Shown here piece by piece: positions 14,901 through 29,330 of a DNA stretch of 64,000 bases. The notes under the pieces were generated by a model. That model was not told the DNA's origin. It saw only the letters and a list, made by a program, of their open reading frames with translations, and ran no database searches. The stretch is from assembly GCF_050948175.1 (NCBI RefSeq), contig NW_027490172.1:620001-684000 (forward strand), given 5' to 3'. Source of the DNA: Xylocopa sonorina. Taxonomy: Eukaryota > Arthropoda > Insecta > Hymenoptera > Apidae. Every line of letters begins with the position of its first letter. The stretch's first letter is position 1. Made by a program: the position numbers and the translations under genes.

Positions 14901-16920
14901 GAAGTGTTATGTGTTCCTCGTCTACACTTCATATGAATGTAAAAGCGACACTTCCTTGCAAGGAAATAGCGTTTGCAAATGTCTACCTATCGTAGCAATA
15001 GAGTTCTTATGATTCTTAAAACGCGATATCGCATCTCATTTCTATGTTTCATGGTAAGATATAATATGATTTGCGAAGTGTAATGTATTCCTCGTCTACA
15101 CTTCAAATGAATGTAAATGCGACACTTCCTAGCAAGGAAATAGCGTTTGCAGATGTTTACGTATCGTAGCAATAGATTTCTAATGCTTCTTAAAACGCGA
15201 TATCGCATCTCATTTCTATGTTTCATGGTAAGATATAATATGATTTGCGAAGTGTTATGTATTCCTCGTCTACACTTCAAATGAATGTAAATGCGACACT
15301 TCCTTGCAAAGAAATAGCGTTTGCAGATGTCTACGTATCGTAGCAATAGATATCTAATGCTTCTTAAAACGCGATATCGCATCTCATTTCTATGTTTCAT
15401 GGTAAGATATAATATGATTTGCGAAGTGTCATGTATTCCTCGTCTACACTTCAAATGAATGTAAATGCGACACTTCCTAGCAAGGAAATAGCGTTTGCAG
15501 ATGTCTACGTATCGTAGCAATAGATTTCAAATGCTTCTCAAAACGCGATATCGCATCTCAATTCTATGTTTCATGGTAAGATATAATATGATTTGCGAAG
15601 TGTCATGTATTCCTCGTCTACACTTCAAATGAATGTGAATGCGACACTTCCTCGCTAGGAAATAGCGTTTGCAGATGTCTAGGTATCGCAGTAATAGAGT
15701 TCTTATGATTCTTAAAACGCGATATCGCATCTCATTTCTATGTTTCATGGTAAGATATAATATGATTTGCGAAGTGTCATGTATTCCTCGTCTACACTTC
15801 AAATGAATGTAAATGCGACACTTCCTTGCTGGGAAATAGCGTTTGCAGATGTCTAGGTATCGTAGCAATAGAGTTAAAATGCTTCTTAAAACGAGATATT
15901 GCATCTCATATATAAGTTTCATGATAAGATATAATATTCATTGCGAAGTGTTATGCATTCCTCGTATACGATTCAAATGATTGTAAATGCGACACTTCCT
16001 CGCTAGGAAATAGCGTTTGCAGGTGTCTAGGTATCGTAGTAATAGAGTTCTTATGATTCTTAAAACGCGATATCGCATCTCATTTCTATGGTTTATGGTA
16101 AGATATAATATGATTTGCGAAGTGTCATCTATTCCTCGTCTACACTTCAAATGAATGTAAATGCGACACTTCCGCGCAAGGAAATAGCGTCTGCAGATGT
16201 CTACGTATCGTAGCAATAGAGTTCTAATTCTCCTTAAAACGCGATATCGCATCTCATTTCTATGTTTCATGGTAAGATATAATATGATTTACGAAGTGTT
16301 ATGTGTTCCTCGTCTACACTTCATATGAATGTAAAAGCGACACTTCCTTGCAAGGAAATAGCGTTTGCAAATGTCTACCTATCGTAGCAATAGAGTTCTT
16401 ATGATTCTTAAAACGCGATATCGCATCTCATTTCTATGTTTCATGGTAAGATATAATATGATTTGCGAAGTGTAATGTATTCCTCGTCTACACTTCAAAT
16501 GAATGTAAATGCGACACTTCCTAGCAAGGAAATAGCGTTTGCAGATGTTTACGTATCGTAGCAATAGATTTCTAATGCTTCTTAAAACGCGATATCGCAT
16601 CTCATTTCTATGTTTCATGGTAAGATATAATATGATTTGCGAAGTGTTATGTATTCCTCGTCTACACTTCAAATGAATGTAAATGCGACACTTCCTTGCA
16701 AAGAAATAGCGTTTGCAGATGTCTACGTATCGTAGCAATAGATATCTAATGCTTCTTAAAACGCGATATCGCATCTCATTTCTATGTTTCATGGTAAGAT
16801 ATAATATGATTTGCGAAGTGTCATGTATTCCTCGTCTACACTTCAAATGAATGTAAATGCGACACTTCCTAGCAAGGAAATAGCGTTTGCAGATGTCTAC
16901 GTATCGTAGCAATAGATTTC
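9000..16920. repeat. HOR block with 4-, 8-, 18- and 22-monomer periods
   Basis: Matching variant strings recur at exact multiples of 174. 10,463 matches 11,159 (696, 4 monomers). 11,855 matches 14,987 (3,132, 18 monomers), which matches 16,379 (1,392, 8 monomers). 10,408 matches 14,236 and 10,463 matches 14,291 (3,828, 22 monomers). The 11,855 unit also matches 1,589 (10,266, 59 monomers), so the block is related to the left end of the window. The monomer with TTGCAAATGTCTACC just upstream of these positions is the shared landmark. Several copies differ by only single bases, implying recent duplication. Edges are approximate. Confidence 0.8.
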
Positions 16921-17422
16921 AAATGCTTCTCAAAACGCGATATCGCATCTCAATTCTATGTTTCATGGTAAGATATAATATGATTTGCGAAGTGTCATGT
17001 ATTCCTCGTCTACACTTCAAATGAATGTGAATGCGACACTTCCTCGCTAGGAAATAGCGTTTGCAGATGTCTAGGTATCGCAGTAATAGAGTTCTTATGA
17101 TTCTTAAAACGCGATATCGCATCTCATTTCTATGGTTTATGGTAAGATATAATATGATTTGCGAAGTGTCATGTATTTCTCGTCTACACTTCAAATGAAT
17201 GTAAATGCGATACTTCCTTGAAAGGAAATAGCGTCTGCAGATGTCTACGTATCGTAGCAATGGAGTTCTAACTCTGCTTAAAACGCGATATCGCATCTCA
17301 TTTCTATGTTTCATGGTAAGATATAATATGATTTGCGAAGTGTTATGTATTCCTCGTCTACACTTCATATGAATGTAAAAGCGACTCTTCCTTGCAAGGA
17401 AATAGCGTTTGCAAATGTCTAC

Positions 17423-20400
17423 CTATCGTAGCAATAGAGTTCTTATAATTCTTAAAACGCGATATCGCATCTCATTTCTATGTTTCATGGTAAGATATAA
17501 TATGATTTGCGAAGTGTCATGTATTCCTCGTCTACACTTCAAATGAATGTAAATGCGACACTTCCTAGCAAGGAAATAGCGTTTGCAGATGTCTACGTAT
17601 CGTAGAAATAGATTTCTAATGCTTCTTAAAACGCGATATCGCATCACATTTCTATGGTTCATGGTAAGATATAATATGATTTGCGAAGTGTCATGTATTC
17701 CTCGTCTACACTTCAAATGAATGTAAATGCAACACTTCCTTGCTAGAAAATAGCGTCTGCAGATGTCTAGGTACCGTAGCAATAGAGTTCAAATACTTCT
17801 TAAAACGAGATATTGCATATCATATTTTTGTTTCATGATAAGATGTAATATTCATTGCGAAGTGTTATGCATTCCTCGTCTACGATTCAAATGAACGTAA
17901 ATGCGACACTTCCATGCATGGAAATTGAGTTTGCAGATGGCTACGTATCGTAGCAATGGAGTTCTAATGCTTCTTAAAACGCGATATCGCATCTCATTTC
18001 AATGTTTCATGGTAAGATATAATATTCATTGCGAAGTGTTATGCATTCCTCGTATACGATTCAAATGATTGTAAATGCGACACTTCCTTGCAAGGAAATA
18101 GCGTTTGCAGTTGTCTACGTATCGTAGCAATAGAATTCCTATGATTCTTAAAACGCGATATCGCATCTGATTTCTATGTTTCATGGTAAGATATAATATG
18201 ATTTGCGAAGTGCTATGTATTCCTCGTCTACACTTCAAATGACTGTGAATGCGACACTTCCTCGCTAGGAAATAGCGTTTGCAGATGTCTACGAATCGTA
18301 GCAATAGTGTTCTTATGATTCTTAAAACGCGATATCCTATCTCATTTCTATGTTTCATGGTAAGATATAATATGATTTGCGAAGTGTTATGTATTCCTCG
18401 TCTACACTTCATATGAATGTAAATGCGACACTTCCTTGCAAAGAAATAGCGTTTGCAGATGTCTACGTATCGTAGCAATAGATATCTAATGCTTCTTAAA
18501 ATGCGATATCGCATCTCATTTCTATGGTTTATGGTAAGATGTAATATGATTTGCGAAGTGTCATGTATTCCTCGTCTACACTTCATATGAATGTAAAAGC
18601 GACACTTCCTTGCAAGGAAATAGCGTTTGCAAATGTCTACCTATCGTAGCAATAGAGTTCTTATGAATCTTAAAACGCGATATCGCAACACATTTCTATG
18701 TTTCATGGTAAGATATAATATGATTTGCGAAGTGTTATGTATTCCTCGTCTACACTTCAAATGAATGTGAATGCGACACTTCCTAGCAAGGAAATAGCGT
18801 TTGCAGATGTTTACGTATCGCAGCAATGGATTTCTAATGCTCCTTAAAACGCGATATCGCATCTCATTTCTATGTTTCATGGTAAGATATAATATGATTT
18901 GCGAAGTGTCATGTATTCCCCGTCTACACTTCAAATGAATGTAAATGCGACACTTCCTTGCTAGGAAATAGCGTCTGCAGATGTCTAGGTATCGTAGAGA
19001 TAGAGTTCTAATGCTTCCTAAAACGCGATATCGCATCTCATTTCTATGTTTCATGGTAAGATATAATATGATTTGCGAAGTGTTATGTATTCCTCGTCTA
19101 CACTTCAAATGAATGTAAATGCGACACTTCCTTGCAAAGAAATAGCGCTTGCAGATGTCTACGTATCGTAGCAATAGATATCTAATGCTTCTTAAAACGC
19201 GATATCGCATCTCATTTCTATGTTTCATGGTAAGATATAATATGATTTGCGAAGTGTCATGTATTCCTCGTCTACACTTCAAATGAATGTAAATGCGACA
19301 CTTCCTAGCAAGGAAATAGCGTTTGCAGATGTCTACGTATCGTAGCAATAGATTTCTAATGCTTCTCAAAACGCGATATCGCATCTCAATTCTATGTTTC
19401 ATGGTAAGATATAATATGATTTGCGAAGTGTCATGTATTCCTCGTCTACACTTCAAATGAATGTGAATGCGACACTTCCTCGCTAGGAAATAGCGTTTGC
19501 AGATGTCTAGGTATCGCAGTAATAGAGTTCTTATGATTCTTAAAACGCGATATCGCATCTCATTTCTATGGTATATGGTAAGATATAAAATGATTTGCGA
19601 AGTGTCATGTATTTCTCGTCTACACTTCAAATGAATGTAAATGCGACACTTCCTTGCAAGGAAATAGCGTCTGCAGATGTCTACGTATCGTAGCAATGGT
19701 GTTCTAACTCTTCTTAAAACGCGATATCGCATCTCATTTCTATGTTTCATGGTAAGATATAATATGATTTGCGAAGTGTTATGTATTCCTCGTCTACACT
19801 TCATATGAATGTAAAAGCGACTCTTCCTTGCAAGGAAATAGCGTTTGCAAATGTCTACCTATCGTAGCAATAGAGTTCTTATAATTCTTAAAACGCGATA
19901 TCGCATCTCATTTCTATGTTTCATGGTAAGATATAATATGATTTGCGAAGTGTCATGTATTCCTCGTCTACACTTCAAATGAATGTAAATGCGACACTTC
20001 CTAGCAAGGAAATAGCGTTTGCAGATGTCTACGTATCGTAGCAATAGATTTCTAATGCTTCTTAAAACGCGATATCGCATCACATTTCTATGGTTCATGG
20101 TAAGATATAATATGATTTGCGATGTGTCATGTATTCCTCGTCTACACTTCAAATGAATGTAAATGCAACACTTCCTTGCTAGAAAATAGCGTCTGCAGAT
20201 GTCTAGGTACCGTAGCAATAGAGTTCAAATACTTCTTAAAACGAGATATTGCATATCATATTTTTGTTTCATGATAAGATGTAATATTCATTGCGAAGTG
20301 TTATGCATTCCTCGTCTACGATTCAAATGAACGTAAATGCGACACTTCCATGCAAGGAAATTGAGTTTGCAGATGGCTACGTACCGTAGCAATGGAGTTC

Positions 20401-20460
20401 TAATGCTTCTTAAAACGCGATATCGCATCTCATTTCTATGTTTCATGGTAAGATATAATA
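17423..20460. repeat. 14-monomer (2,436 bp) duplicated segment
   Basis: The segment at about 17,423-17,990 recurs at about 19,859-20,430, an offset of 2,436 bases (14 x 174). Both copies share unusual variants: CATATTTTTGTTTC in place of CATTTCTATGTTTC, the altered GGAAATTGAGTTTGC, and GTACCGTAGC. The shared rare changes mark this as one duplication. The spacer between the copies also follows the 174-base register. Confidence 0.75.
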
Positions 20461-21549
20461 TTCATTGCGAAGTGTTATGCATTCCTCGTATACGATTCAA
20501 ATGATTGTAAATGCGACACTTCCTTGCAAGGAAATAGCGTTTGCAGTTGTCTACGTATCGTAGCAATAGAATTCCTATGATTCTTAAAACGCGACATCGC
20601 ATCTGATTTCTATGTTTCATGGTAAGATATAATATGATTTGCGAAGTGTTATGTATTCCTCGTCTACACTTCAAATGAATGTGAATGCGACACTTCCTCG
20701 CTAGGAAATAGCGTTTGCAGATGTCTACGAATCGTAGCAATAGTGTTCTTATGATTCTTAAAACGCGATATCCTATCTCATTTCTATGTTTCATGGTAAG
20801 ATATAATATGATTTGCGAAGTGTTATGTATTCCTCGTCTACAATTCAAATGAATGTAAATGCGACACTCCCTTGCTAGGAAATAGCGTCTGCAGATGTCT
20901 AGGTATCGTAGCGACAGAGTTCTAATGCTTCTTAAAACGCGATATCGCATCTCATTTCTATGTTTCATGGTAAGATATAATATGATTTGCGAAGTGTTAT
21001 GTATTCCTCGTCTACACTTCAAATGAATGTTAATGCGACACTTCCTTGCAAGGAAAGAGCGTTTGCAGATGTCTACGTATCGTAGCAATAGAGTTCTTAT
21101 GATTTTTAAAACCGCGATATCGCATCTCATTTCTATGTTTCATGGTAAGATATAAAATGATTTGCGAAGTGTTATGTACTCCTCGTCTACACTTCAAATG
21201 AATGTAAATGCGACACTTCCTTGAAAGGAAATAGCGTCTGCAGATGTCCAGGTATCGTAGCGATAGTGTTCTAATGCTTCTTAAAATGCGATATCGCATC
21301 TCATTTCTATGGTTTATGGTAAGATGTAATATGATTTGCGAAGTGTCATGTATTCCTCGTCTACACTTCATATGAATGTAAAAGCGACACTTCCTTGCAA
21401 GGAAATAGCGTTTGCAAATGTCTACCTATCGTAGCAATAGAGTTCTTATGAATCTTAAAACGCGATATCGCAACTCATTTCTATGTTTCATGGTAAGATA
21501 TAATATGATTTGCGAAGTGTTATGTATTCCTCGTCTACACTTCAAATGA

Positions 21550-22070
21550 ATGTGAATGCGACACTTCCTCGCTAGGAAATAGCGTTTGCAGATGTCTACG
21601 TATCGTAGCAATGGAGTCCTTATGATACTTAAAACGCGATATCGCGTCTCATTTCTATGTTTCATGGTAAGATATAATATGATTTGCGAAGTGTTATGTA
21701 TTCCTCGTCTACGATTCAAATGAACGTAAATGCGACACTTCCTCGCTAGGAAATAGCGTTTGCAGATGTCTACGTATCGTAGCAATGGAGTCCTTATGAT
21801 ACTTAAAACGCGATATCGCGTCTCATTTCTATGTTTCATGGTAAGATATAATATGATTTGCGAAGTGTTATGTATTCCTCGTCTACGATTCAAATGAACG
21901 TAAATGCGACACTTCCTCGCTAGGAAATAGCGTTTGCAGATGTCTACGTATCGTAGCAATGGAGTCCTTATGATACTTAAAACGCGATATCGCGTCTCAT
22001 TTCTATGTTTCATGGTAAGATATAATATGATTTGCGAAGTGTTATGTATTCCTCGTCTACGATTCAAATC
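21550..22070. repeat. Three near-identical neighbouring monomers (local 1-mer expansion)
   Basis: The diagnostic GCGTCTCATTTC begins at 21,644 and 21,818 and again one monomer later, exactly 174 bases apart. Around it, three successive units share GGAGTCCTTATGATAC and GATTCAAATGAACG and look almost identical. Neighbouring monomers elsewhere in the array usually differ more than this, so this is a recent single-monomer amplification. Confidence 0.8.
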
Positions 22071-25000
22071 ATCGTAAATGCGACACTTCCTTGCAAGGAA
22101 ATAGCGTTTGCAGATGTCTACGTATCGTAGCAATGGAGTTCTTATGATACTTAAAACGCGATATCGCATCTCATTTCCATGTTTCATGGTAAGATATATT
22201 ATGATTTACGAAGTGTCATGTATTCCTCGTCTACACTTCAAATGAATGTGAATGCGACACTTCCTCGCTAGGAAATAGCGTTTGCAGATGTCTACGTATC
22301 GTAGCAATAGTGTTCTTATGATTCTTAAAACGCGATATCCTATCTCATTTCTATGTTTCATGGTAAGATATAATATGATTTGCGAAGTGTTATGTATTCC
22401 TCGTCTACAATTCAAATGAATGTAAATGCGACACTTCCTTGCTAGGAAATAGCGTCTGCAGATGTCTAGGTATCGTAGCGATAGAGTTCTAATGCTTCTT
22501 AAAACGCGATATCGCATCTCATTTCTATGTTTCATGGTAAGATATAATATGATTTGCGAAGTGACATGTATTCCTCGCCTACACTTCAAATGAATGTAAA
22601 TGCGACACTTCCTCGCTAGGAAATTGCGTTTGCAGGTGTCTAGGTATCGTAGTAATAGAGTTCTTATGATTCTTAAAACGCGATATCGCACCTCATTTCT
22701 ATGGTTTATGGTAAGATATATTATGATTTGCGAAGTGTCATGTATTCCTCGTCTACACTTCAAATGAATGTAAATGCGACACTTCCGTGCAAGGAAATAG
22801 CGTCTGCAGATGTCTACGTATCGTAGCAATAGGGTTCTAATTCTTCTTAAAACGCGATATCGCATCTCATTTCTATGTTTCATGGTAAGATATAATATGA
22901 TTTGCGAAGTGTTATGTGTTCCTCGTCTACACTTCATATGGATGTAAAAGCGACACTTCCTTGCAAGGAAATAGCGTTTGCAGATGTCTACGTATCGTAG
23001 CAATGGAGTTCTTATGATACTTAAAACGCGATATCGCATCTCATTTCCATGTTTCATGGTAAGATATAATATGATTTGCGAAGTGTCATGTATTCCTCGT
23101 CTACACTTCAAATGAATGTAAATGCAACACTTTCTTGCTAGAAAATAGCGTCTGCAGATGTCTAGGTGTCGTAGCAATAGAGTTCAAATACTTCTTAAAA
23201 CGAGATATTGCATATCATATTTTTGTTTCATGATAAGATATAATATTCATTGCGAAGTGTTATGCATTCCTCGTCTACGATTCAAATGAACGTAAATGCG
23301 ACACTTCCATGCATGGAAATTGCGTTTGCAGATGGCTACGTATCGTAGCAATGGAGTTCTAATGCTTCTTAAAACGCGATACCGCATCTCATTTCTATGT
23401 TTCATGGTAAGATATAATATGATTTGCGAAGTGACATGTATTCCTCGTCTACACTTCAAATGAATGTGAATGCGACACTTCCTCGCTAGGAAATAGCGTT
23501 TGCAGATGTCTACGTATCGTAGCAATAGAGTTCTTATGATTCTTAAAACGCGATATCGCAACTCATTTCTATGTTTCATTGTAGGATATAATATGATTTG
23601 CGAAGTGTTATGTATTCCTCGTCTACACTTCATATGAATGTAAAAGCGACACTTCCTTGCAAGGAAATAGCGTTGCAAATGTCTACCTATCGTAGCAATA
23701 GAGTTCTTATGATTCTTAAAACGCGATATCGCAACTCATTTCTATGTTTCATGGTAAGATATAATATGATTTGCGAAGTGTTATGTATTCCTCGTCTACA
23801 CTTCAAATGAATGTGAATGCGACACTTCCTCGCTAGGAAATAGCGATTGCAGATGTCTACGTATCGTAGCAATAGTGTTCTTATGATTCTTAAAACACGA
23901 TATCGTATCTCATTTCTATGTTTCATGGTAAGATATAATATGATTTGCGAAGTGTTATGTATTCCTCGTCTACGATTCAAATGAACGTAAATGCGACACT
24001 TCCTTGCAAGGAAATAGCGTTTGCAGATGTCTACGTATCGTAGCAATGGAGTTCTTATGATATTTAAAACGCGATATCGCATCTCATTTCTATGTTTCAT
24101 GGTAAGATATAATATGATTTGGGAAGTGTTATGTATTCCTCGTCTACACTTCAAAGGAATGTAAATGCGACACTTCCTTGCAAAGAAATAGAGTTTGCAG
24201 ATGTCTACGTATCGTAGCAATAGATTTCTAATGCTTCTTAAAACGCGATATCGCATCTCATTTCTATGTTTCATGGTAAGATATAATATGATTTGCGAAG
24301 TGTCATGTATTCCTCGTCTACACTTCAAACGAATGTAAATGCGATACTTCCTTGCAATTAAATAGCGTTTGCAGATGTCTACGTATCGAAGCAATAGAGT
24401 TCAAATGCTTCTTAAAACGAGATATCGCATCTCATTTCTATGTTTTATGGTAAGATATAATATGATTTGCGAAGTGTTATGTATTCCTCGTCTACACTTC
24501 AAAGGAATGTAAATGCGACACTTTCTTGCAAAGAAATAGCGTTTGCAGATGTCTACGTATCGTAGCAATAGATTTCTAATGCTTCTTAAAACGCGATATC
24601 GCATCTCATTTCTATGTTTCATGGTAAGATATAATATGATTTGCGAAGTGTCATGTATTCCTCGTCTACACTTCAAACGAATGTAAATGCGATACTTCCT
24701 TGCCATTAAATAGCGTTTGCAGATGTCTACGTATCGAAGCAATAGAGTTCAAATGCTTCTTAAAACGAGATATTGCATCTCATATCTATGTTTCATGATA
24801 AGATATAATATTCATTGCGAAGTGTTATGCATTCCTCGTCTACGATTCAAATGAGTGTAAATGCGACACTTCCTTGCAAGGAAATAGCGTTTGCGGTTGT
24901 CTACGTATCGTAGAAATAGAGTTCTTATGATTCTTAAAACGCGATATTGCATTCCATTTCTATGTTTCATGGTAAGATATAATATGATTTGCGAAGTGTT

Positions 25001-26329
25001 ATGTATTCCTCGTCTACACTTCAAATGAATGTGAATGCGACACTTCCTCGCTAGGAAATAGCGTTTTCAGATGTCTACGTATCGTAGCAATAGAGTTCTT
25101 ATGATTCTTAAAACGCGATATCGCATCTCATTTCTATGTTTTATGGTAAGATATAATATGATTTGCGAAGTGTTATGTATTCCTCGTCTGCACTTCAAAT
25201 CAATGTAAATGCGACACTTCCTTGCAAAGAAATAGCGTTTGCAGATGTCTACGTATCGTAGCAATAAATATCTAATGCTTCTTAAAACGCGATATCGCAT
25301 CTCATTTCTATGTTTCATGGTAAGATATAATATGATTTGCGAAGTGTCATGTATTCCTCGTCTACACTTCAAATGAATGTAAATGCGACACTTCCCAGCA
25401 AGGAAATAGCGTTTGCAGATGTCTACGTATCGTAGCAATAGATTTCTAATGCTTCTTAAAACGCGATATCGCATCTCATTTCTATGTTTCATGGTAAGAT
25501 ATAATATGATTTGCGAAGTGCCATGTATTCCTCGTCTACACTTCAAATGAATGTAAATGCGACACTTCCTTGTTAGGAAATAGCGTCTGCAGATGTCTAG
25601 GTATCGTAGCAATAGAGTTCTTATGATTTCTAAAACGCGATATCGCATCTCATTTCTATGGTTTATGGTAAGATATAATATGATTTGCGAAGTGTCATGT
25701 ATTCCTCGTCTACACTTCAAATGAATGTAAATGCGACACTTCCTTGCAAAGAAATAGCGTCTGCAGATGTCTACGTATCGTAGCAATGGAGTTCTTATGA
25801 TTCTTAAAACGCGATATCGCAGCCCATTTCTATGTTTCATGGTAAGATATAATATGATTTGCGAAGTGTTATGTATTCCTCGTCTACACTTCAAATGAAT
25901 GTGAATGCGACACTTCCTCGCTAGGAAATAGCGTTTGCAGATGTCTACGTATCGTAGCAATAGAGTTCTTATGATTCTTAAAACGCGATATCGCATCTCA
26001 TTTCTATGTTTTATGGTAAGATATAATATGATTTGCGAAGTGTTATGTATTCCTCGTCTACACTTCAAAGGAATGTAAATGCGACACTTCCTTGCAAAGA
26101 AATAGCGTTTGCAGATGTCTACGTATCGTAGCAATAGATTTCTAATGCTTCTTAAAACGCGATATCGCATCTCATTTCTATGTTTCATGGTAAGATATAA
26201 TATTCATTGCGAAGTGTTATGTATTCCTCGTCTACGATTCAAATGAATGTAAATGCGATACTTCCTTGCAATTAAATAGCGTTTGCAGATGTCTACGTAT
26301 CGAAGCAATAGTGTTCAAATGCTTCTTAA

Positions 26330-29300
26330 AACGAGATATTGCATCTCATATCTATGTTTCATGATAAGATATAATATTCATTGCGAAGTGTTATGCATTC
26401 CTCGTCTACGATTCAAATGAGTGTAAATGCGACACTTCCTTGCAAGGAAATAGCGTTTGCAGATGTCTACGTATCGTAGCAATAGAGCTCTTATGATTCT
26501 TAAAATGCGATATCGAGTCTCATTTCTATGTTTCATGGCAAGAAATAATGTGATTTGCGAAGTGTTATGCATTCCTCGTCTACACTTCAAATGAATGTAA
26601 AGGCGACACTTCCTTGCAAGGAAATAGCGTTTGCAGATGTCTACCTGTCGTAGCAATAGAGTTCTAATGCTTCTTAAAACGCGATATTGCATCTCATTTC
26701 TATGTTTCATGGTAAGATATAATATGATTTGCGAAGTGTTATGTATTTCTCGTCTACACTTCAAATGAATGTAAATGCGACACTTCCATGCAAGGAAATA
26801 GCGTTTGCAGATTTCTACGTATCGTAGCAATAGATTACTAATGCTACTTAAAACGCGATATCGCATCTCATTTCTATGTTTCATGGTAAGATATAATATG
26901 ATTGGCGAACTCTTATGTATTCCTCGTCTACACTTCAAATGAATGTAAATGCGACACTTCCATGCAAGGAACTAGCGTTTGCAGATTTCTACGTATCGTA
27001 GCAATAGATTTCTAATGCTTCTTAAAACGCGATATCGCACCTCAATCCTGTGTTTCATGGTAAGATATAATATGATTTGCGAAGTGTTATGTATTCCTCG
27101 TCTACACTTCAAATGAATGTAAATGCGACACTTCCTTGCAAAGAAATAGCGTTTGCAGATGTCTACGTATCGTAGCAATAGATTACTAATGCTACTTAAA
27201 ACGCGATATCGCATCTCACTTCTATGTTTCATGGTAAGATATTATATGATTTGCGAAGTGTCATGTATTCCTCGTCCACACTTCAAATGAGTATAAATGC
27301 GACACTTCTTTGCTAGGAAATAGCGTCTGCAGATGTCTAGGTATCGTAGCAATAGAGTTCAAATGCTTCTTAAAACGAGATATTGCATCTCATATCTATG
27401 GTTCATGATAAGATATAATATTCATTGCGAAGTGTTATGCATTCCTCGTATACGATTCAAATGAATGTAAATGCGACGCTTCCTTGCAAGGAAATAGCGT
27501 TTGCAGATGTCTACGCATCGTAGCAATAGAGTTCTTATGATTCTTAAAACGCAATACCGCATCTCATTTCTATGTTTCATGGTAAGATATAATATGATTT
27601 GCGAAGTGTCATGTATTCCTCGTCTACACTTCAAATGAATGTAAATGCGTCACTTCTTTGCTAGGAAATAGCATCTGCAGATGTCTAGGTATCGTAGCAA
27701 TAGAGTCCAAATGCTTCTTAAAACGAGATATTGCATCTCATATCTATGTTTCATGATAAGATATAATATTCATTGCGAAGTGTTATGCATTCCTCGTATA
27801 CGATTCAAATGAATGTAAATGCGACACTTCCATGCAAGGAAATAGCGTTTGCAGATGTCTACGTATCGTAGCAATAGAGCTCTTATGATTCTTAAAATGC
27901 GATATCGAGTCTCATTTCTATGTTTCATGGCAAGAAATAATGTGATTTGCGAAGTGTTATGCATTCCTCGTCTACACTTCAAATGAATGTAAAGGCGACA
28001 CTTCCTTGCAAGGAAATAGCGTTTGCAGATGTCTACCTGTCGTAGCAATAGAGTTCTAATGCTTCTTAAAACGCGATATTGCATCTCATTTCTATGTTTC
28101 ATGGTAAGATATAATATGATTTGCGAAGTGTTATGTATTTCTCGTCTACACTTCAAATGAACGTAAATGCGACACTTCCATGCAAGGAAATAGCGTTTGC
28201 AGATTTCTACGTATCGTAGCAATAGATTACTAATGCTACTTAAAACGCGATATCGCATCTCATTTCTATGTTTCATGGTAAGATATAATATGATTGGCGA
28301 ACTCTTATGTATTCCTCGTCTACACTTCAAATGAATGTAAATGTGACACTTCTTTGCTAGGAAATAGCGTCTGCAGATTTCTAGGTATCGCAGCAATAGA
28401 GTTCAAATGCTTCTTAAAACGAGATATTGCATCTCATATCTATGTATCATGATAAGACATAATATTCATTGCGAAGTGTTATGCATTCCTCGTATACGAT
28501 TCAATTGAATGTAAATGCGACACTTCCTTGCAAGGAAATAGCGTTTGCAGATGTGTACGCATCGCAGTAATAGAGTTCTTATGATTCTTAAAACGCAATA
28601 CCGCATCTCATTTCTATGTTTCATGGTAAGATATAATATGATTTGCGAAGTGTTATGTATTCCTCGTCTACACTTCAAATGAATGTAAATGCGACACTTC
28701 CTTGCAAAGAAATAGCGTTTGCAGATGTCTACGTATCGTAGCAATAGATTACTAATGCTACTTAAAACGCGATATCGCATCTCACTTCTATGTTTCATGG
28801 TAAGATATTATATGATTTGCGAAGTGTCATGTATTCCTCGTCTACACTTCAAATGAGTATAAATGCGACACTTCTTTGCTAGGAAATAGCGTCTGCAGAT
28901 GTCTAGGTATCGTAGCAATAGAGTTCAAATGCTTCTTAAAACGAGATATTGCATCTCATATCTATGGTTCATGATAAGATATAATATTCATTGCGAAGTG
29001 TTATGCATTCCTCGTATACGATTCAAATGAATGTAAATGCGACGCTTCCTTGCAAGGAAATAGCGTTTGCAGATGTCTACGCATCGTAGCAATAGAGTTC
29101 TTATGATTCTTAAAACGCAATACCGCATCTCATTTCTATGTTTCATGGTAAGATATAATATGATTTGCGAAGTGTCATGTATTCCTCGTCTACACTTCAA
29201 ATGAATGTAAATGCGTCACTTCTTTGCTAGGAAATAGCATCTGCAGATGTCTAGGTATCGTAGCAATAGAGTCCAAATGCTTCTTAAAACGAGATATTGC

Positions 29301-29330
29301 ATCTCATATCTATGTTTCATGATAAGATAT
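26330..29330. repeat. HOR block with 8- and 9-monomer periods
   Basis: About 26,330-26,940 recurs at about 27,720-28,330, an offset of 1,392 (8 x 174). Both copies share GGCAAGAAATAATGTG and ATTGGCGAACTCTTATG. About 27,070-27,760 recurs at about 28,635-29,325, an offset of 1,566 (9 x 174). B-type monomers with GAGATATTGCATCTCATATC are frequent here, unlike in the first 20 kb. Copy edges are approximate. Confidence 0.75.

Noticed and set aside
23598..23810. Plus-strand 70-codon frame, nearly repeated at 45,173-45,385
   Set aside because: Created by the shared one-base deletion in a satellite unit; no independent coding evidence.
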